DNA of 64,000 bases from Bog-159 sp963785255 (GCA_963785255.1 CAWAUR010000013.1:62001-126000), one strand, 5' to 3'; shown: positions 53,537 to 62,888, counted from the stretch's first letter. Notes: generated from the sequence alone by a model not told the origin. A program made the numbers and translations.

Positions 53537-54010
53537 ATGCGAAGAGTTGTAAATGCCTGGCTGCTAGTCGCAGCGATGGTGGTTATATCTCATGGCTTGG
53601 CCTCCGCCCAGGCGCTTAAACTGGAATCGACTTACATCGATTCAGGATTCAACGGCGACGGAATTCCCGTCCCGGCTGGGGGAAACACAGTCGTTGGCCC
53701 AGTCGTTGACATTACCTGTCCGGGGACGAAGGGCGCCTGCACGGTGCAGGCAGACCACTTCATACAGGTAGGACTCGGGAGCGCTACCGGAAATCAGTTT
53801 TCGGCCACCTTCTTATTGGACGGCAATCCCATCCTGGACGGCCAGATCATGTGCTCGACACCGTCGGACGGCACTTACCAGGTGTGCGCCACGTCGGTTT
53901 ACCAGACCGGGGTTAAGCCCGGCGCGCATACCGTGCAGATCTCGGTTTCGTCGAAGTACGGGACGTATGTGTTCAATTACAACACCAACTTCCGTGTGTA
54001 CAGGCCGTAA
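53537..54010 (+). CDS. Small secreted protein divergent from sigma module 3
   Basis: The 157-residue product has a signal peptide (AWLLVAAMVVISHGLASA, cleavage near ASAQA) and a beta-rich domain with four cysteines in pairs (ITCPGTKGACTV, MCSTPSDGTYQVCAT), perhaps an immunoglobulin-like fold. ATG 53537 follows GAGGAG. Not recognised. It shares only the upstream motif with the 52130 gene. Confidence 0.75.
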   Translation: MRRVVNAWLLVAAMVVISHGLASAQALKLESTYIDSGFNGDGIPVPAGGNTVVGPVVDITCPGTKGACTVQADHFIQVGLGSATGNQFSATFLLDGNPILDGQIMCSTPSDGTYQVCATSVYQTGVKPGAHTVQISVSSKYGTYVFNYNTNFRVYRP

Positions 54011-54031
54011 GCAGATGTGTAACCCTGGTTT

Positions 54032-54053
54032 GGACGGGCCGGGAGGCCTGTCC
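54032..54053. repeat. REP-like palindrome
   Basis: Arms GGACGGGCC and GGCCTGTCC, of the family seen at 9669-9690. It lies between the secreted-protein gene and the oligopeptidase gene. Confidence 0.8.
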
Positions 54054-54079
54054 TACCATGATACTTGGAGGTGACGATC

Positions 54080-56230
54080 GTGAGATGGCTCAACGCTATG
54101 CTGGCGGCCACGCTTTGTGGCGCGCCGATCATGCCGGCACAGACCGTGGCTCCGGTGCGCCCGATTACCGATGACTACTTCGGCATTAAGGTAACTGATC
54201 CTTACCGCTACATGGAGAATCTGAAGGATCCCGAAGTGGAGGCGTGGTTCAAGAGTCAGAACGATACCACGCGCGCGGCGCTGGCGCGTATTCCGGGACG
54301 CGCGGAACTGCTGTCGCGGATCAAGATGCTGGATGAATCGGCGGCGGCGCGCGTCTCCGATATTCGCCGGCTGCCGGGCGGACGTTATTTCTACATGAAG
54401 CGGCTGGCGACCGACGATGTGGCCAAGCTGTACACGCGCGCGGGGATCGACCGCGCGGAGACTCTGCTGGTGGATCCCATGAAGCTGGCGGCCAAAGGAT
54501 CGCATAGCGCGCTCAGCTACTATGCGCCGTCGCTCGATGGGCGTTACGTGGCGTATGGCGTATCGCCAGGTGGTTCGGAAGACGCGGTCATCCACGTGGT
54601 AGAAACGGCCACTGGAAGCGAAACCGGCGATATCATCGACCGGGCGCAATTCGGCTATCCCCAATGGCGGCCCGACGGGCGATCGTTCTTCTACAATCGG
54701 GAGCAGAAGCTGGGTCCGAAATCGGCGGCGGAGCGCGAGTTGAAGAGCCGCGTGTATCTGCACACGTTGGGAACGGATCCCGAAAACGACCGCGCGGTGT
54801 TGGGATTCGATCTTTCGGCGAAGATTCCGGTGGTCCCAACAGACATACCTATCGTATCGACGATCCCCGGCTCATCCGAGGCCGTGGGTATGATTCTTCA
54901 CGGGGTCCAGAACGAAACGACGTTATATGCCGCTCCGGTGGATAGCATGGGTCAGGGCGAGATACCGTGGCGCAAGCTATGCGACGTAGAAGACGAAGTA
55001 GCGGGATTCGCGGTGGAAGGCTCCGAGTTATACTTCATGACTCACAAGGATGCCTCACGTTATAAAATCACACGCACGAACTTAGAGCATCCCGATGCCG
55101 CGCAGGCGGAAGTTGTATTACCGCAAAGCAAGGCCGTGATTCAGAACATATCGGCGGCGAAGGATGGAATTTACGTGCAGGAGATGGATGGCGGGGTGGG
55201 GCGGCTCGTGCGGATTTCGTATGGCGGCAAGGCGAAGAGCGTGCCGCTGCCCTTCGCGGGCGCAGTGTCCGTGGCCGCGTCCGATCAACGGCTGCCGGGA
55301 GTTTTGCTGGATATGACTTCGTGGACGAAGGCGGATAAGGTGTATGCCTACGATCCGGGCACGGGGCAGACAACCGACACGAAGCTACAGCCTGTAGGTC
55401 CGTTCGACGATCCGACGGACATCGAGTCAGTGGAAGTGAAGGCGCCAAGTTATGACGGCACGATGATTCCACTTTCGATTATTTATAAGCGTGGTATTAA
55501 GTTAGACGGATCTAATCCGGCGCTGATGATGGGCTATGGCGCTTATGGCATTTCGATGGACCCGTATTTCGATCCTAAGTTGCTGGCGTGGCTGGAACGG
55601 GGCGCGGTGTATGCCATCGCGCATGTGCGCGGCGGCGGGGAATACGGCGAAGAGTGGCACTTAGCCGGAAAGAAGCTGACCAAGCCGAATACCTGGCGCG
55701 ATTTTATTGCGTGCGGGGAGTATCTGGTGGCGCAGAAGTACACATCTCCGGCGAAGCTGGGTATCTGGAGCGCCAGCGCGGGCGGAATTACGATCGGACG
55801 CAGCATCACGGAGCGGCCGGACCTGTTCGCGGCGGCCATCGACGGGGTTCCGGTGTCCGACGCGCTGCGCATGGAGATGGAGCCTAACGGACCTCCCAAC
55901 GTGCCGGAATTCGGCAGCTCCAGTAACTTGTGGGGATTTGAGGATCTGTATGCGATGAGCTCGTATCATCATGTTCGGGACGCCGTGAAGTATCCGGCGG
56001 TGATGGTGATGACTGGATTCAACGATCCGCGCGTGGCATCGTGGCAGGCGGGTAAGATGGCCGCGCGGCTCGAAGCGGCTACCGAGAGCGGCAACCCGGT
56101 GTTATTGCGGGTGGATTACGATGCGGGGCACGGGGTTGGGTCGACGAAGACGCAGCGGCAGGTGGAGATGGCTGATGAATATAGCTTCCTGCTGTGGCGG
56201 TTTGGGGTGGCGGGGTTTCTGCCGAGGTAG
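54080..56230 (+). CDS. Secreted prolyl oligopeptidase-family (S9) serine peptidase
   Basis: The 716-residue enzyme cleaves short peptides after proline. The signal peptide (LNAMLAATLCGAPIMPAQ) shows it is exported. A seven-bladed propeller (about residues 70-410) precedes the alpha/beta-hydrolase domain. The active-site Ser is in WSASAGGITIG, the Asp in TGFNDPRV and the His in DAGHG. The usual GGSNGG is replaced by SASAGG, still with the nucleophile elbow. GTG 54080 is chosen because GGAGGTGA lies six bases upstream; TTG 54065 lies before that site. Confidence 0.9.
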   Translation: MRWLNAMLAATLCGAPIMPAQTVAPVRPITDDYFGIKVTDPYRYMENLKDPEVEAWFKSQNDTTRAALARIPGRAELLSRIKMLDESAAARVSDIRRLPGGRYFYMKRLATDDVAKLYTRAGIDRAETLLVDPMKLAAKGSHSALSYYAPSLDGRYVAYGVSPGGSEDAVIHVVETATGSETGDIIDRAQFGYPQWRPDGRSFFYNREQKLGPKSAAERELKSRVYLHTLGTDPENDRAVLGFDLSAKIPVVPTDIPIVSTIPGSSEAVGMILHGVQNETTLYAAPVDSMGQGEIPWRKLCDVEDEVAGFAVEGSELYFMTHKDASRYKITRTNLEHPDAAQAEVVLPQSKAVIQNISAAKDGIYVQEMDGGVGRLVRISYGGKAKSVPLPFAGAVSVAASDQRLPGVLLDMTSWTKADKVYAYDPGTGQTTDTKLQPVGPFDDPTDIESVEVKAPSYDGTMIPLSIIYKRGIKLDGSNPALMMGYGAYGISMDPYFDPKLLAWLERGAVYAIAHVRGGGEYGEEWHLAGKKLTKPNTWRDFIACGEYLVAQKYTSPAKLGIWSASAGGITIGRSITERPDLFAAAIDGVPVSDALRMEMEPNGPPNVPEFGSSSNLWGFEDLYAMSSYHHVRDAVKYPAVMVMTGFNDPRVASWQAGKMAARLEAATESGNPVLLRVDYDAGHGVGSTKTQRQVEMADEYSFLLWRFGVAGFLPR

Positions 56231-56235
56231 TCAGT

Positions 56236-56320
56236 GGGGCAGGCTCGTAGCCTGCGCGGGCCTCGTAGGCCCGCTCTTCGGCGAGCAACGCTCGCGCTGG
56301 ACAGGCCAGGAGGCCTGTCC
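56236..56320. repeat. Mosaic of palindromes ending in a REP-like element
   Basis: Contains CAGGCTCGTAGCCTG, CGGGCCTCGTAGGCCCG and the REP (56299-56320, arms GGACAGGCC and GGCCTGTCC). The REP edge supplies the TAG stop of the dapF-like gene. Confidence 0.85.
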
Positions 56321-57111
56321 TACATAAACACTCCGTCGGCTACTATTTCCGCGGGGCCAGTGAGAAAAATATCTTCGTCCCAACGCAAATCCAACAGCCC
56401 CGCGGGTGTGAGCACTTTGCCGGGGCTGTGCACCAATCCACGCCGCACGGCCGTTGCGAAAGCGCCCGTGGATCCCGTGCCGGAACTCATGGTCTCGCCC
56501 GCGCCGCGCTCCCAGAAGCGCACTTCCACGGTGTGGGCATCGACGGCGCGCAAAAACGAGACATTCGTGCGATTCGGGAAATGCGGATGGCGTTCGATCT
56601 CCGCGCCCATCGACCGCCAATCGAAATCGAAATTCTGGACGGGCATGGCGCACTGCGGATTGCCTACCCACACCAGCGTGACATCGCGCGGACCCGCGGC
56701 CAGCGGCAACTGGAAGCGATCGGCAGTGAACTCGGGCCGGCCCATATTCATTTCGAACATAAAACGCGCGCCGTCGCGTGCGAGCAGCCGCAGCGACTTA
56801 ATCCCGGCGCCCGTGCGTACGCGTACATCGTTTCCCCGAAGCCCTTCGCGGATCAAAAAAGCCGCGGCGCAACGGGTGCCGTTGCCTGATATTTCAGCTT
56901 CGCTGCCATCGGAATTAAACAGCCGGATGGTTCCATCGTAGCCGGCGCCGGAAGCCGGGTCGATCAGCATCCAGCCATCGGCGCCCACGCCGGTGTGACG
57001 ATTGCAAATGGCCTGCGCGATTTCAGGCAGACCATCGCGGGGAGCCTCAGCGCTCTTCGTCAGCAGGAAGTCGTTTTTCGCTCCGTGCGCTTTCGTGAAA
57101 GGAATTTGCAT
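56320..57111 (-). CDS. Diaminopimelate epimerase-fold protein lacking both catalytic cysteines
   Basis: DapF interconverts LL- and meso-diaminopimelate for lysine and peptidoglycan synthesis, using two cysteines. The 263-residue protein has the family outline (MQIPFTKAHGAKNDFLL, GVGADGWMLID, NSDGSEAEISGNGTRCAA, ERGAGETMSSGTGS). The first cysteine (CGNG in the family) is Ser in SGNG, and the second (ACGTG) is Ser in SSGTG. Both changes are clear in the DNA (TCA and TCC). It could be a related isomerase with another mechanism, or an inactive homologue. The gene overlaps the membrane-protein gene upstream by 65 bp. Confidence 0.85.
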   Translation of the reverse strand: MQIPFTKAHGAKNDFLLTKSAEAPRDGLPEIAQAICNRHTGVGADGWMLIDPASGAGYDGTIRLFNSDGSEAEISGNGTRCAAAFLIREGLRGNDVRVRTGAGIKSLRLLARDGARFMFEMNMGRPEFTADRFQLPLAAGPRDVTLVWVGNPQCAMPVQNFDFDWRSMGAEIERHPHFPNRTNVSFLRAVDAHTVEVRFWERGAGETMSSGTGSTGAFATAVRRGLVHSPGKVLTPAGLLDLRWDEDIFLTGPAEIVADGVFM

Positions 57112-58663
57112 CGCGATCGAGCGGCGTCAAGCCGATACAGCAATGATAAATCTCCACAACCGGGGCGTGCGGCACGGCGATGATTTTCACCAACTCATAG
57201 CGCGGCCCGTGTGCGCCCGCGCGCAGTAGCGCAGATTGCACGGGATCGCCGCCCATCACCACGGCCCACTCCTCCCACAAGAATAAATCCGGCCGCGCGA
57301 CCGCCGCTGGCCAATGCGGCCAGTTATCCCAAGTCAGTGTCTCACGGAGCGGAATACCGGCCGCGCGGAAGATACCCGTGACGTCGCCGAACGTAGTAAT
57401 GATTCCCGTGCCCGGCTGGTATCGCGGCGCAAGATATTGGGCGGCTTCGCGCGTCCATTGGCGGCGCGCTTCGGAATTCACCTGCGATTCTTTCCAGGTG
57501 ATCCAGGCATCCGGACGCGGATGGATCAACCAGGGAATGGAGGCGGCCAATGTGACTGCCACAACGGGCCAGCCGCGCGCCCGCGCCGGGACCAGCCATA
57601 CCAATGCCGCCGCGCCGAAGACCAGCGCCGGTAAGACAGCCAATCCATATCGCGAGTTGTAATAGCTGTTCGGCCATAGGTCGGGCAGAAACATCGGTGT
57701 GCCGCCGGAGGAGTGCATGCTCCACACATAGAAGACACCCGGCAGTAACAGCAGCAACGCGGGCCAGCGGGCCTGGCGCACCACGAGCGAAACCAGCAGA
57801 CCAGCGCCGCCCAGCCAGAGGAGCGGTGCGCCGGCGCACCAGCGCGCGGCGGTTCGAAAATAGAGCCACGCCTTGGCCCAGTTATGCAGGCCAGGATAGT
57901 AGTGCGACGCCTGGATGGCCGCGGGGGAATATGGGCCGTTATAAAAATCCAGCACGTTGGAACAGCACCACCAGTTGTGACCGAACCAATAGAGCGGCCC
58001 CAGGCACGCCAGGCCCGAGAAAAGCGCCGCCTTCACCACGCGCTGCCGCTGGGCGGTCACTAGCACGAACAGCGCGACAAATGGAACGACGAACCACGCT
58101 TCATAGCGCGTCAACGTTCCGCAGATGGCCGCGATGCCCGCGCCGCAGATGGCCGGCCAGGATTGGGTATCGCGAAACAGCACCGTGAAATAAAGTATGG
58201 CCATCAACGAGGCCATAAACAACGGCTCTGTCATGGCTGTGGACTGCAGATAGAGCACGTTGGGATTGGCGGCGAACAGCACGGCGGCGGCCACTGCCGT
58301 GCGGGTATCGAACACGCGCCGGGCCGCGCCAAACAGGAATGCGCCCGCCAGGATGAAACTGCATGCGGACACGATGGAACCCGCCAGGCCGCTGCGCCAA
58401 AGCGCGTCGTTCCGCGCAAAGATCATGGTCAGGACATGCGGCAAGGGTAGCCACACCGAGCCCAACTCATCGTAGCCGGGAGTGCGCGAATCCAAAATAC
58501 GGCGCGCGATGTTCAGGTGCGCTTCCGCGTCGCCATAATACGTCAGGTACCCGCCGCGATAGAAGAACCAGACCCAGGCCGCGCTCCAGAGACTTAGCAG
58601 CGCGATGGCTGCTACAGTCTCAAAAATCCGTGCATGCTTTGAATTCGCGATACCTTTTCTCAA
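57047..58663 (-). CDS. Multi-pass membrane glycosyltransferase-like protein (GT39/PMT type)
   Basis: The 538-residue protein has about 10-12 membrane helices and an early luminal motif GYLTYYGDAEAHLNIARRIL, where the Asp matches the acidic residue of ArnT/PMT-like enzymes. Such enzymes transfer sugars from polyprenyl phosphates. The start is uncertain: TTG 58663 is the first candidate and overlaps the PfkB gene by 44 bases; no ATG lies nearby. Its 3' end overlaps the dapF-like gene. Confidence 0.75.
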   Translation of the reverse strand: MRKGIANSKHARIFETVAAIALLSLWSAAWVWFFYRGGYLTYYGDAEAHLNIARRILDSRTPGYDELGSVWLPLPHVLTMIFARNDALWRSGLAGSIVSACSFILAGAFLFGAARRVFDTRTAVAAAVLFAANPNVLYLQSTAMTEPLFMASLMAILYFTVLFRDTQSWPAICGAGIAAICGTLTRYEAWFVVPFVALFVLVTAQRQRVVKAALFSGLACLGPLYWFGHNWWCCSNVLDFYNGPYSPAAIQASHYYPGLHNWAKAWLYFRTAARWCAGAPLLWLGGAGLLVSLVVRQARWPALLLLLPGVFYVWSMHSSGGTPMFLPDLWPNSYYNSRYGLAVLPALVFGAAALVWLVPARARGWPVVAVTLAASIPWLIHPRPDAWITWKESQVNSEARRQWTREAAQYLAPRYQPGTGIITTFGDVTGIFRAAGIPLRETLTWDNWPHWPAAVARPDLFLWEEWAVVMGGDPVQSALLRAGAHGPRYELVKIIAVPHAPVVEIYHCCIGLTPLDRDANSFHESARSEKRLPADEER

Positions 58664-59537
58664 CCTCGTCCCGAGTCAAATTGCGAAACCGGTCCACGCC
58701 GAACTGTTCGCAGCAGAAGCTACCCATCACGGAGCCGTAGATCACGGCGCGCCGCCAATCCTGTTCGTCGACGGCGCCCGAGCGCGCATCGGCGCCCGAT
58801 CCGGCCAGATATCCGATGAAGCCGCCGGCGAAACAATCGCCCGCGCCGGTGGGATCGAATACGTCCTCGAGCAGATATCCGGGGGCGATGAAATGGCAGC
58901 CGTTGGTAAACAGAATCGCGCCGTATTCGCCGCGCTTTACAACCAGGGTCCGCGGGCCCATCTGCTGGATCTTGGCGGCGGCCCGGCGCAGATTGTATTC
59001 GCCTGAGAGCATGCGCGCTTCGCTATCGTTGATAAGTAGGAAATCCCAATCGCGCAGGGTTTCGAGCAGTTCGGCGCGATAGTCGCGGATCCAATAGTTC
59101 ATGGTGTCGCCGCCGGCCAGATGGACACCGTTCATTTGCGCGCGCACGCCGCGTTGCAGTGCCGGTTGGATGTTGCCCAGCAGCAGATAGGGCGACGCGC
59201 GGTACGTTTCCGGAAGCTTCGGCTGGAAATCCGCGAAGACGTTTAAATCGGTGCGCAAGGTCTCCCGGTCGTTCATGTCGTCCGAGTATTTGCCCGCCCA
59301 GAAGAAGGTCTTGCCGGGCACGCGCTCCAGACCTTCCAGATCGATGCCTTTACCGGCCAGCAGATCGAGGTCTTCCGGGGCAAAATCGTCCCCCACGACG
59401 GCTACAATCCTGGAGGGCACAAAGTAACTGGCCGCCAAGGCGATGTAAGTGGCGGCTCCGCCCAGCATACGATCCACCTTGCCATGGGGCGTCTCGACTC
59501 CGTCGTACGCCACCGATCCCACCACTACGAGAGACAT
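58620..59537 (-). CDS. PfkB-family sugar/nucleoside kinase
   Basis: The 305-residue kinase has the N-terminal signature MLGGAATYIALAASYFVPS and the C-terminal ATP-site motif DPTGAGDCFAGGF with the catalytic Asp. The acceptor sugar is not evident; fructose, ribose and adenosine kinases share this fold. ATG 59537 gives the start MSLVVVGSVAYDGVETPHG. It is first in a run of three overlapping genes (kinase, membrane protein, dapF-like). Confidence 0.9.
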   Translation of the reverse strand: MSLVVVGSVAYDGVETPHGKVDRMLGGAATYIALAASYFVPSRIVAVVGDDFAPEDLDLLAGKGIDLEGLERVPGKTFFWAGKYSDDMNDRETLRTDLNVFADFQPKLPETYRASPYLLLGNIQPALQRGVRAQMNGVHLAGGDTMNYWIRDYRAELLETLRDWDFLLINDSEARMLSGEYNLRRAAAKIQQMGPRTLVVKRGEYGAILFTNGCHFIAPGYLLEDVFDPTGAGDCFAGGFIGYLAGSGADARSGAVDEQDWRRAVIYGSVMGSFCCEQFGVDRFRNLTRDEVEKRYREFKACTDF

Positions 59538-59632
59538 CGCTTGATTGTAACAACTCGTGGCAGGTTCGCGTCATTGGTTTGAGTGGACCGCCTCATCGTG
59601 GGTGTTTAACAGTTTTGGGGATTCTGAGCCAA

Positions 59633-59735
59633 GGAAACCGCTTCCTGCCGGTCGCGGCTCTGTAACACCCGCGTCGATATCGCACGATCTACAGAGCCGC
59701 GACCGTGAGGGAGCGGTACCCCGAACGGTTAAGCG
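59633..59735. repeat. Palindromic element, family A, copy 4
   Basis: Arms CGGTCGCGGCTCTGTA (59649-59664) and the exact complement at 59690-59705, followed by GTGAGGGAGCGGT and GAACGGTTAAGC, the same outer end as copy 1 at 33717-33816. Confidence 0.85.
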
Positions 59736-59789
59736 CCGTCTAACATACAATCTATGTTGCAAGTGACTAATTAGGAGTATAATCAGGCC

Positions 59790-60284
59790 ATGCCACAGAC
59801 TCAGACTCAGAAGCAGGACTACGAGTTCCTTCATGCTGCACTTATAGGGTTGCAGCACATGCTAAGTACTCTCGAACAACGCATCGGCGATCTGCGGAGC
59901 CAGCTTGGAGGGCAAGCGGCTTCGAAAGCGCCGGCGGCAACCGCGCCATCCAGCGGAAGACGTCCCATGAGCGCCGCGGCGCGCCAGCGTATCGCCCTGG
60001 CGCAAAAGAAGAGGTGGGCCGCCTTCAATGCCGCCAAGGGCGGGACCAGCGCCAAGGCCACCAAGGCCGCTAAGCCGGCGCCTAAACCGGCCAAGCGCGC
60101 GCTGAGCGCGGAAGGGCGCGCGCGCATCATCGCCGCCACCAAGAAACGCTGGGCGGCATTCCGGAAAGCTCAGCAGGCGCCTAAGCCGGCCGCTAAGAAG
60201 TCCGCCAAGCCCGTGGCTAAGAAACCGCCCGAGGCGACTACGACGGCCGCTCCGGTGGTGGCCGCTACTCCGGCTGCGCAATAG
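59790..60284 (+). CDS. Basic Lys/Ala/Pro-rich protein with two NUMOD3-like motifs
   Basis: The 164-residue protein has a short coiled coil (LIGLQHMLSTLEQRIGDL), then two copies of a helical DNA-binding motif (MSAAARQRIALAQKKRWAAF at about residue 60 and LSAEGRARIIAATKKRWAAF at about residue 105), and a long tail of AKKSAKPVAKKPP type, like bacterial histone H1-like proteins. It likely binds DNA without strong specificity. AGGAG lies 12 bases before the ATG, and TATAAT (59778-59783) even closer, so leaderless transcription is another option. Confidence 0.75.
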   Translation: MPQTQTQKQDYEFLHAALIGLQHMLSTLEQRIGDLRSQLGGQAASKAPAATAPSSGRRPMSAAARQRIALAQKKRWAAFNAAKGGTSAKATKAAKPAPKPAKRALSAEGRARIIAATKKRWAAFRKAQQAPKPAAKKSAKPVAKKPPEATTTAAPVVAATPAAQ

Positions 60285-60334
60285 GCTCGCTACGGTAAAC
60301 AAGCGCGCAGCGCTCCTTAAATAGTTTACAGGGC

Positions 60335-60373
60335 GGCCTACGAGGCCGCCGCGGGCAGGGTGCCTGCCCCACA
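60335..60373. repeat. Short palindromic mosaic
   Basis: GGCGGCCTACGAGGCCGCC followed by GGGCAGGGTGCCTGCCC, both perfect hairpins, between the basic protein gene and the DUF3309 gene. Confidence 0.75.
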
Positions 60374-60438
60374 ATGTGTGCTGTTTTTCGCGCTGGAAGC
60401 AGGAGTGCTTCGCCCTCCACAGGAAAGGAGCGTGTGAA

Positions 60439-60591
60439 ATGCTGCTGTTGATCCTGTTGATCATTCTGGTTCTGGCCGTGGCGCCCGCCTGGCCTTATAG
60501 CCGGGGCTGGGGGTATTATCCAAGCGGAGGCTTGGGGACCATCCTAGTGATCGTGATCATCCTGATGCTGCTGGGATTCATCCACATATAG
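60439..60591 (+). CDS. DUF3309-family small membrane protein
   Basis: The 50-residue product has two hydrophobic helices joined by PAWPYSRGWGYYPSGGLG, the signature of DUF3309 proteins. ATG 60439 follows AAAGGAG. Function unknown; members are often linked to envelope stress. Confidence 0.85.
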   Translation: MLLLILLIILVLAVAPAWPYSRGWGYYPSGGLGTILVIVIILMLLGFIHI

Positions 60592-60657
60592 CAGCCTAAT
60601 GCGCGGGGCAGGCTATTCCGCCGCCCCGCGCGCCGTTCTAAGATCAAAGGCAGGACC

Positions 60658-62886
60658 ATGAAAAATCCTGTCTTTGTCTTCATATTTTGCATCGCGCTTT
60701 GGGAGGCCGCCGCTACCGCCCAGACCACCAACACCGTCAACCTCCAAATCTCCAACCAAGTCAACACTCAGGTTGGCGTGAACGGGCGCCTCGAGCTCCC
60801 CATGTCCACCTCGTTTCAACTGGCGCCCTGGAGCTACCAGTTCTTCGCTACCACACCGAATGCTACGCCTGTCCTGGGGGCGCTCGATCCGTTTCACACC
60901 CGCGTGCAGGTGATCTCCACCGGCATTCCGCTCACCGCTCCGGATACCTGGGATTTCAGCGAGCTTAACGCCATGCTCTCGCCGGTTCAATCGACCGCCG
61001 ATCACAGCCCCGAATTCCAGATCGGCACGGCGCCGGCGTTTCTGAGCGATTCCAATGGTTATATTCTGCCCAGCAGCTTTCCCGCATTCGCCCAAATGAG
61101 CGCCAACCTGGTGCGCTACTATAACACCGGGGGATTCACGGATGCCGGTAACTTCTTCCAGAATCCCACACCCTATCCAGTCACTTGGTGGGGGATATTC
61201 AATGAGCCGAATGGCAACGGCGTCTCATCGCAACAGTACGTAGATCTCTACAACCAGGTGGTGCCCGCCATGCAGGCGGTGGACCCCTCTATCAAGTTTC
61301 TAGCGGTCGAGCTTTCCGATTACGGTACGCAAGCCGAATCCTTTCTGCCGGCCTTTGTCTCCGGCGTGAATGCGCCAGTGGACGTGCTGGCGACGCATTT
61401 CTACTCCACTTGCAACCAAAGGGATTCCGACGCCACGATATTCGCCTCCATACCCGGATTTGTAAGTGAAGTACAGGATATTTACTCACAGTTAGCCACT
61501 AATCCCAAGCTGGCGGGAGTTCCCGTGTGGGTGACTGAGAATAACGTCAATGCCGATTACGAGGCATCCAACGGCATGAGCACGTGTAACCCCGGCGAGG
61601 TGTTTGTCACCGACCAGCGCGGCACCAGTCCGTTCTTCGCCGCCTGGCGCTCGCTGGTGTTCGCGTCGCTCGGGGAAGCCGGCACGCAGGCGCTCTATCA
61701 CTGGTCGTTCGGCACCGATCCGCAATATGGCGAAGTAGATGGCTCAGCCAATCCGTATCTCAGTTACTGGGTGGATTACTATCTTTCGCACTGGCTACCT
61801 TCGCCGCCGGGCCAGGATATCCTGCAAGTCACCGCATCGGGTTGCTGCCTGTGGACCAACGACGGGGAAAACCCCCTGGGTCTCGATACGCACACGCTGG
61901 CGGCCCGCAACCCGGATGGTTCGGTCGTGATCCTGATGTCCAACCACGCGGTGGCTAATGTTAGCGATAACAACGGCGGCGGCACAGTGCGTGATTTCAT
62001 GCTGGATGTGTCGGCGCTCGGGACGTTTAATACGGCCACGCTGGTTCGGTTAGACGCTACCACGCCGGCCACCGGACCAGTGCCGCAGCAAGTGACTCCC
62101 ACGCCGCAGATGCAATGGGCGCTTGAAGGTTACGGCGCCGCGCTGCTGCGTCTCTCGAATGGATCGCCGGTTCTGGCAGCTACGGGAGTGGAAAACGCCG
62201 CCAGCTACGCTACGGGCGCGGTCGCCCCAGGTGAACTGATTTCGCTGTTCGGCAGCGCCATCGGTCCGCCTGCTCCGGCGTCGCTGGTGCTCACGAATCC
62301 CGTGCTGGTGGCCAACGCGCTTGAGGGTGTGCACGTATGGTTCGATGGCGTGCCCGCTCCGGTGCTGTACGCTTCGGCCCGACAGGTCAACGTGGTGGTG
62401 CCTTATGAGGTAGCCGGCGAATCGGCCACCGTGGTTCAAGTGGAATATTTAGGCGCGCTTTCGGCGCCCATCACGCTGCCGGTGGCCGCTACCGCGCCGG
62501 GCATCTTCACGTTGAATGCCTCCGGCTCGGGTGCGGGCGCGATTTTGAATACGTTGGATGAGAGCGTCAACACGCCGGCGAATCCCGTGGCGCGTGGCGG
62601 TTGGATCAGTATCTTCGCTACCGGCGCGGGCGCCACTACTCCGGCCAGTATAGATGGTTTGTTGCCCACGGGGCCTTCCTATACGCCGAATGCGAATGTG
62701 TATGTGACCATCGATGGACTCAATTGTACGCTCGAATATGAGGGCGGCGCGCCGGGGATCGTTTCAGGCGTGGTGCAGATCAACGCGCAGGTGCCCGAGG
62801 GTGTGACGCCGGGACCGAACGTGCCGGTCGAGATTCAGATTGGGACGGCTAGTTCGCAGTCGGGGGTTACGCTGGCGGTTCAGTGA
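60658..62886 (+). CDS. Secreted glycoside hydrolase-like protein with Solibacter-type C-terminal domain
   Basis: The 742-residue protein has a signal peptide (VFVFIFCIALWEAAATAQ) and a TIM-barrel-like domain with WWGIFNEPNG (acid/base Glu) and VWVTENNVN (nucleophile Glu), as in clan-A glycosidases such as GH39. The last 230 residues (ENAASYATGAVAPGELISLF, then GVPAPVLYASARQVNVVVPY) are the TIGR03437 domain, typical of Solibacter secreted proteins. The substrate is unknown. No adjacent polysaccharide-use genes are present. Confidence 0.85.
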   Translation: MKNPVFVFIFCIALWEAAATAQTTNTVNLQISNQVNTQVGVNGRLELPMSTSFQLAPWSYQFFATTPNATPVLGALDPFHTRVQVISTGIPLTAPDTWDFSELNAMLSPVQSTADHSPEFQIGTAPAFLSDSNGYILPSSFPAFAQMSANLVRYYNTGGFTDAGNFFQNPTPYPVTWWGIFNEPNGNGVSSQQYVDLYNQVVPAMQAVDPSIKFLAVELSDYGTQAESFLPAFVSGVNAPVDVLATHFYSTCNQRDSDATIFASIPGFVSEVQDIYSQLATNPKLAGVPVWVTENNVNADYEASNGMSTCNPGEVFVTDQRGTSPFFAAWRSLVFASLGEAGTQALYHWSFGTDPQYGEVDGSANPYLSYWVDYYLSHWLPSPPGQDILQVTASGCCLWTNDGENPLGLDTHTLAARNPDGSVVILMSNHAVANVSDNNGGGTVRDFMLDVSALGTFNTATLVRLDATTPATGPVPQQVTPTPQMQWALEGYGAALLRLSNGSPVLAATGVENAASYATGAVAPGELISLFGSAIGPPAPASLVLTNPVLVANALEGVHVWFDGVPAPVLYASARQVNVVVPYEVAGESATVVQVEYLGALSAPITLPVAATAPGIFTLNASGSGAGAILNTLDESVNTPANPVARGGWISIFATGAGATTPASIDGLLPTGPSYTPNANVYVTIDGLNCTLEYEGGAPGIVSGVVQINAQVPEGVTPGPNVPVEIQIGTASSQSGVTLAVQ

Positions 62887-62888
62887 TT

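Noticed and set aside
56236..56335. Rho-independent terminators made by the palindromes
   Set aside because: The hairpins are strong but none is followed by a T-rich tract, so I call them repeats only.
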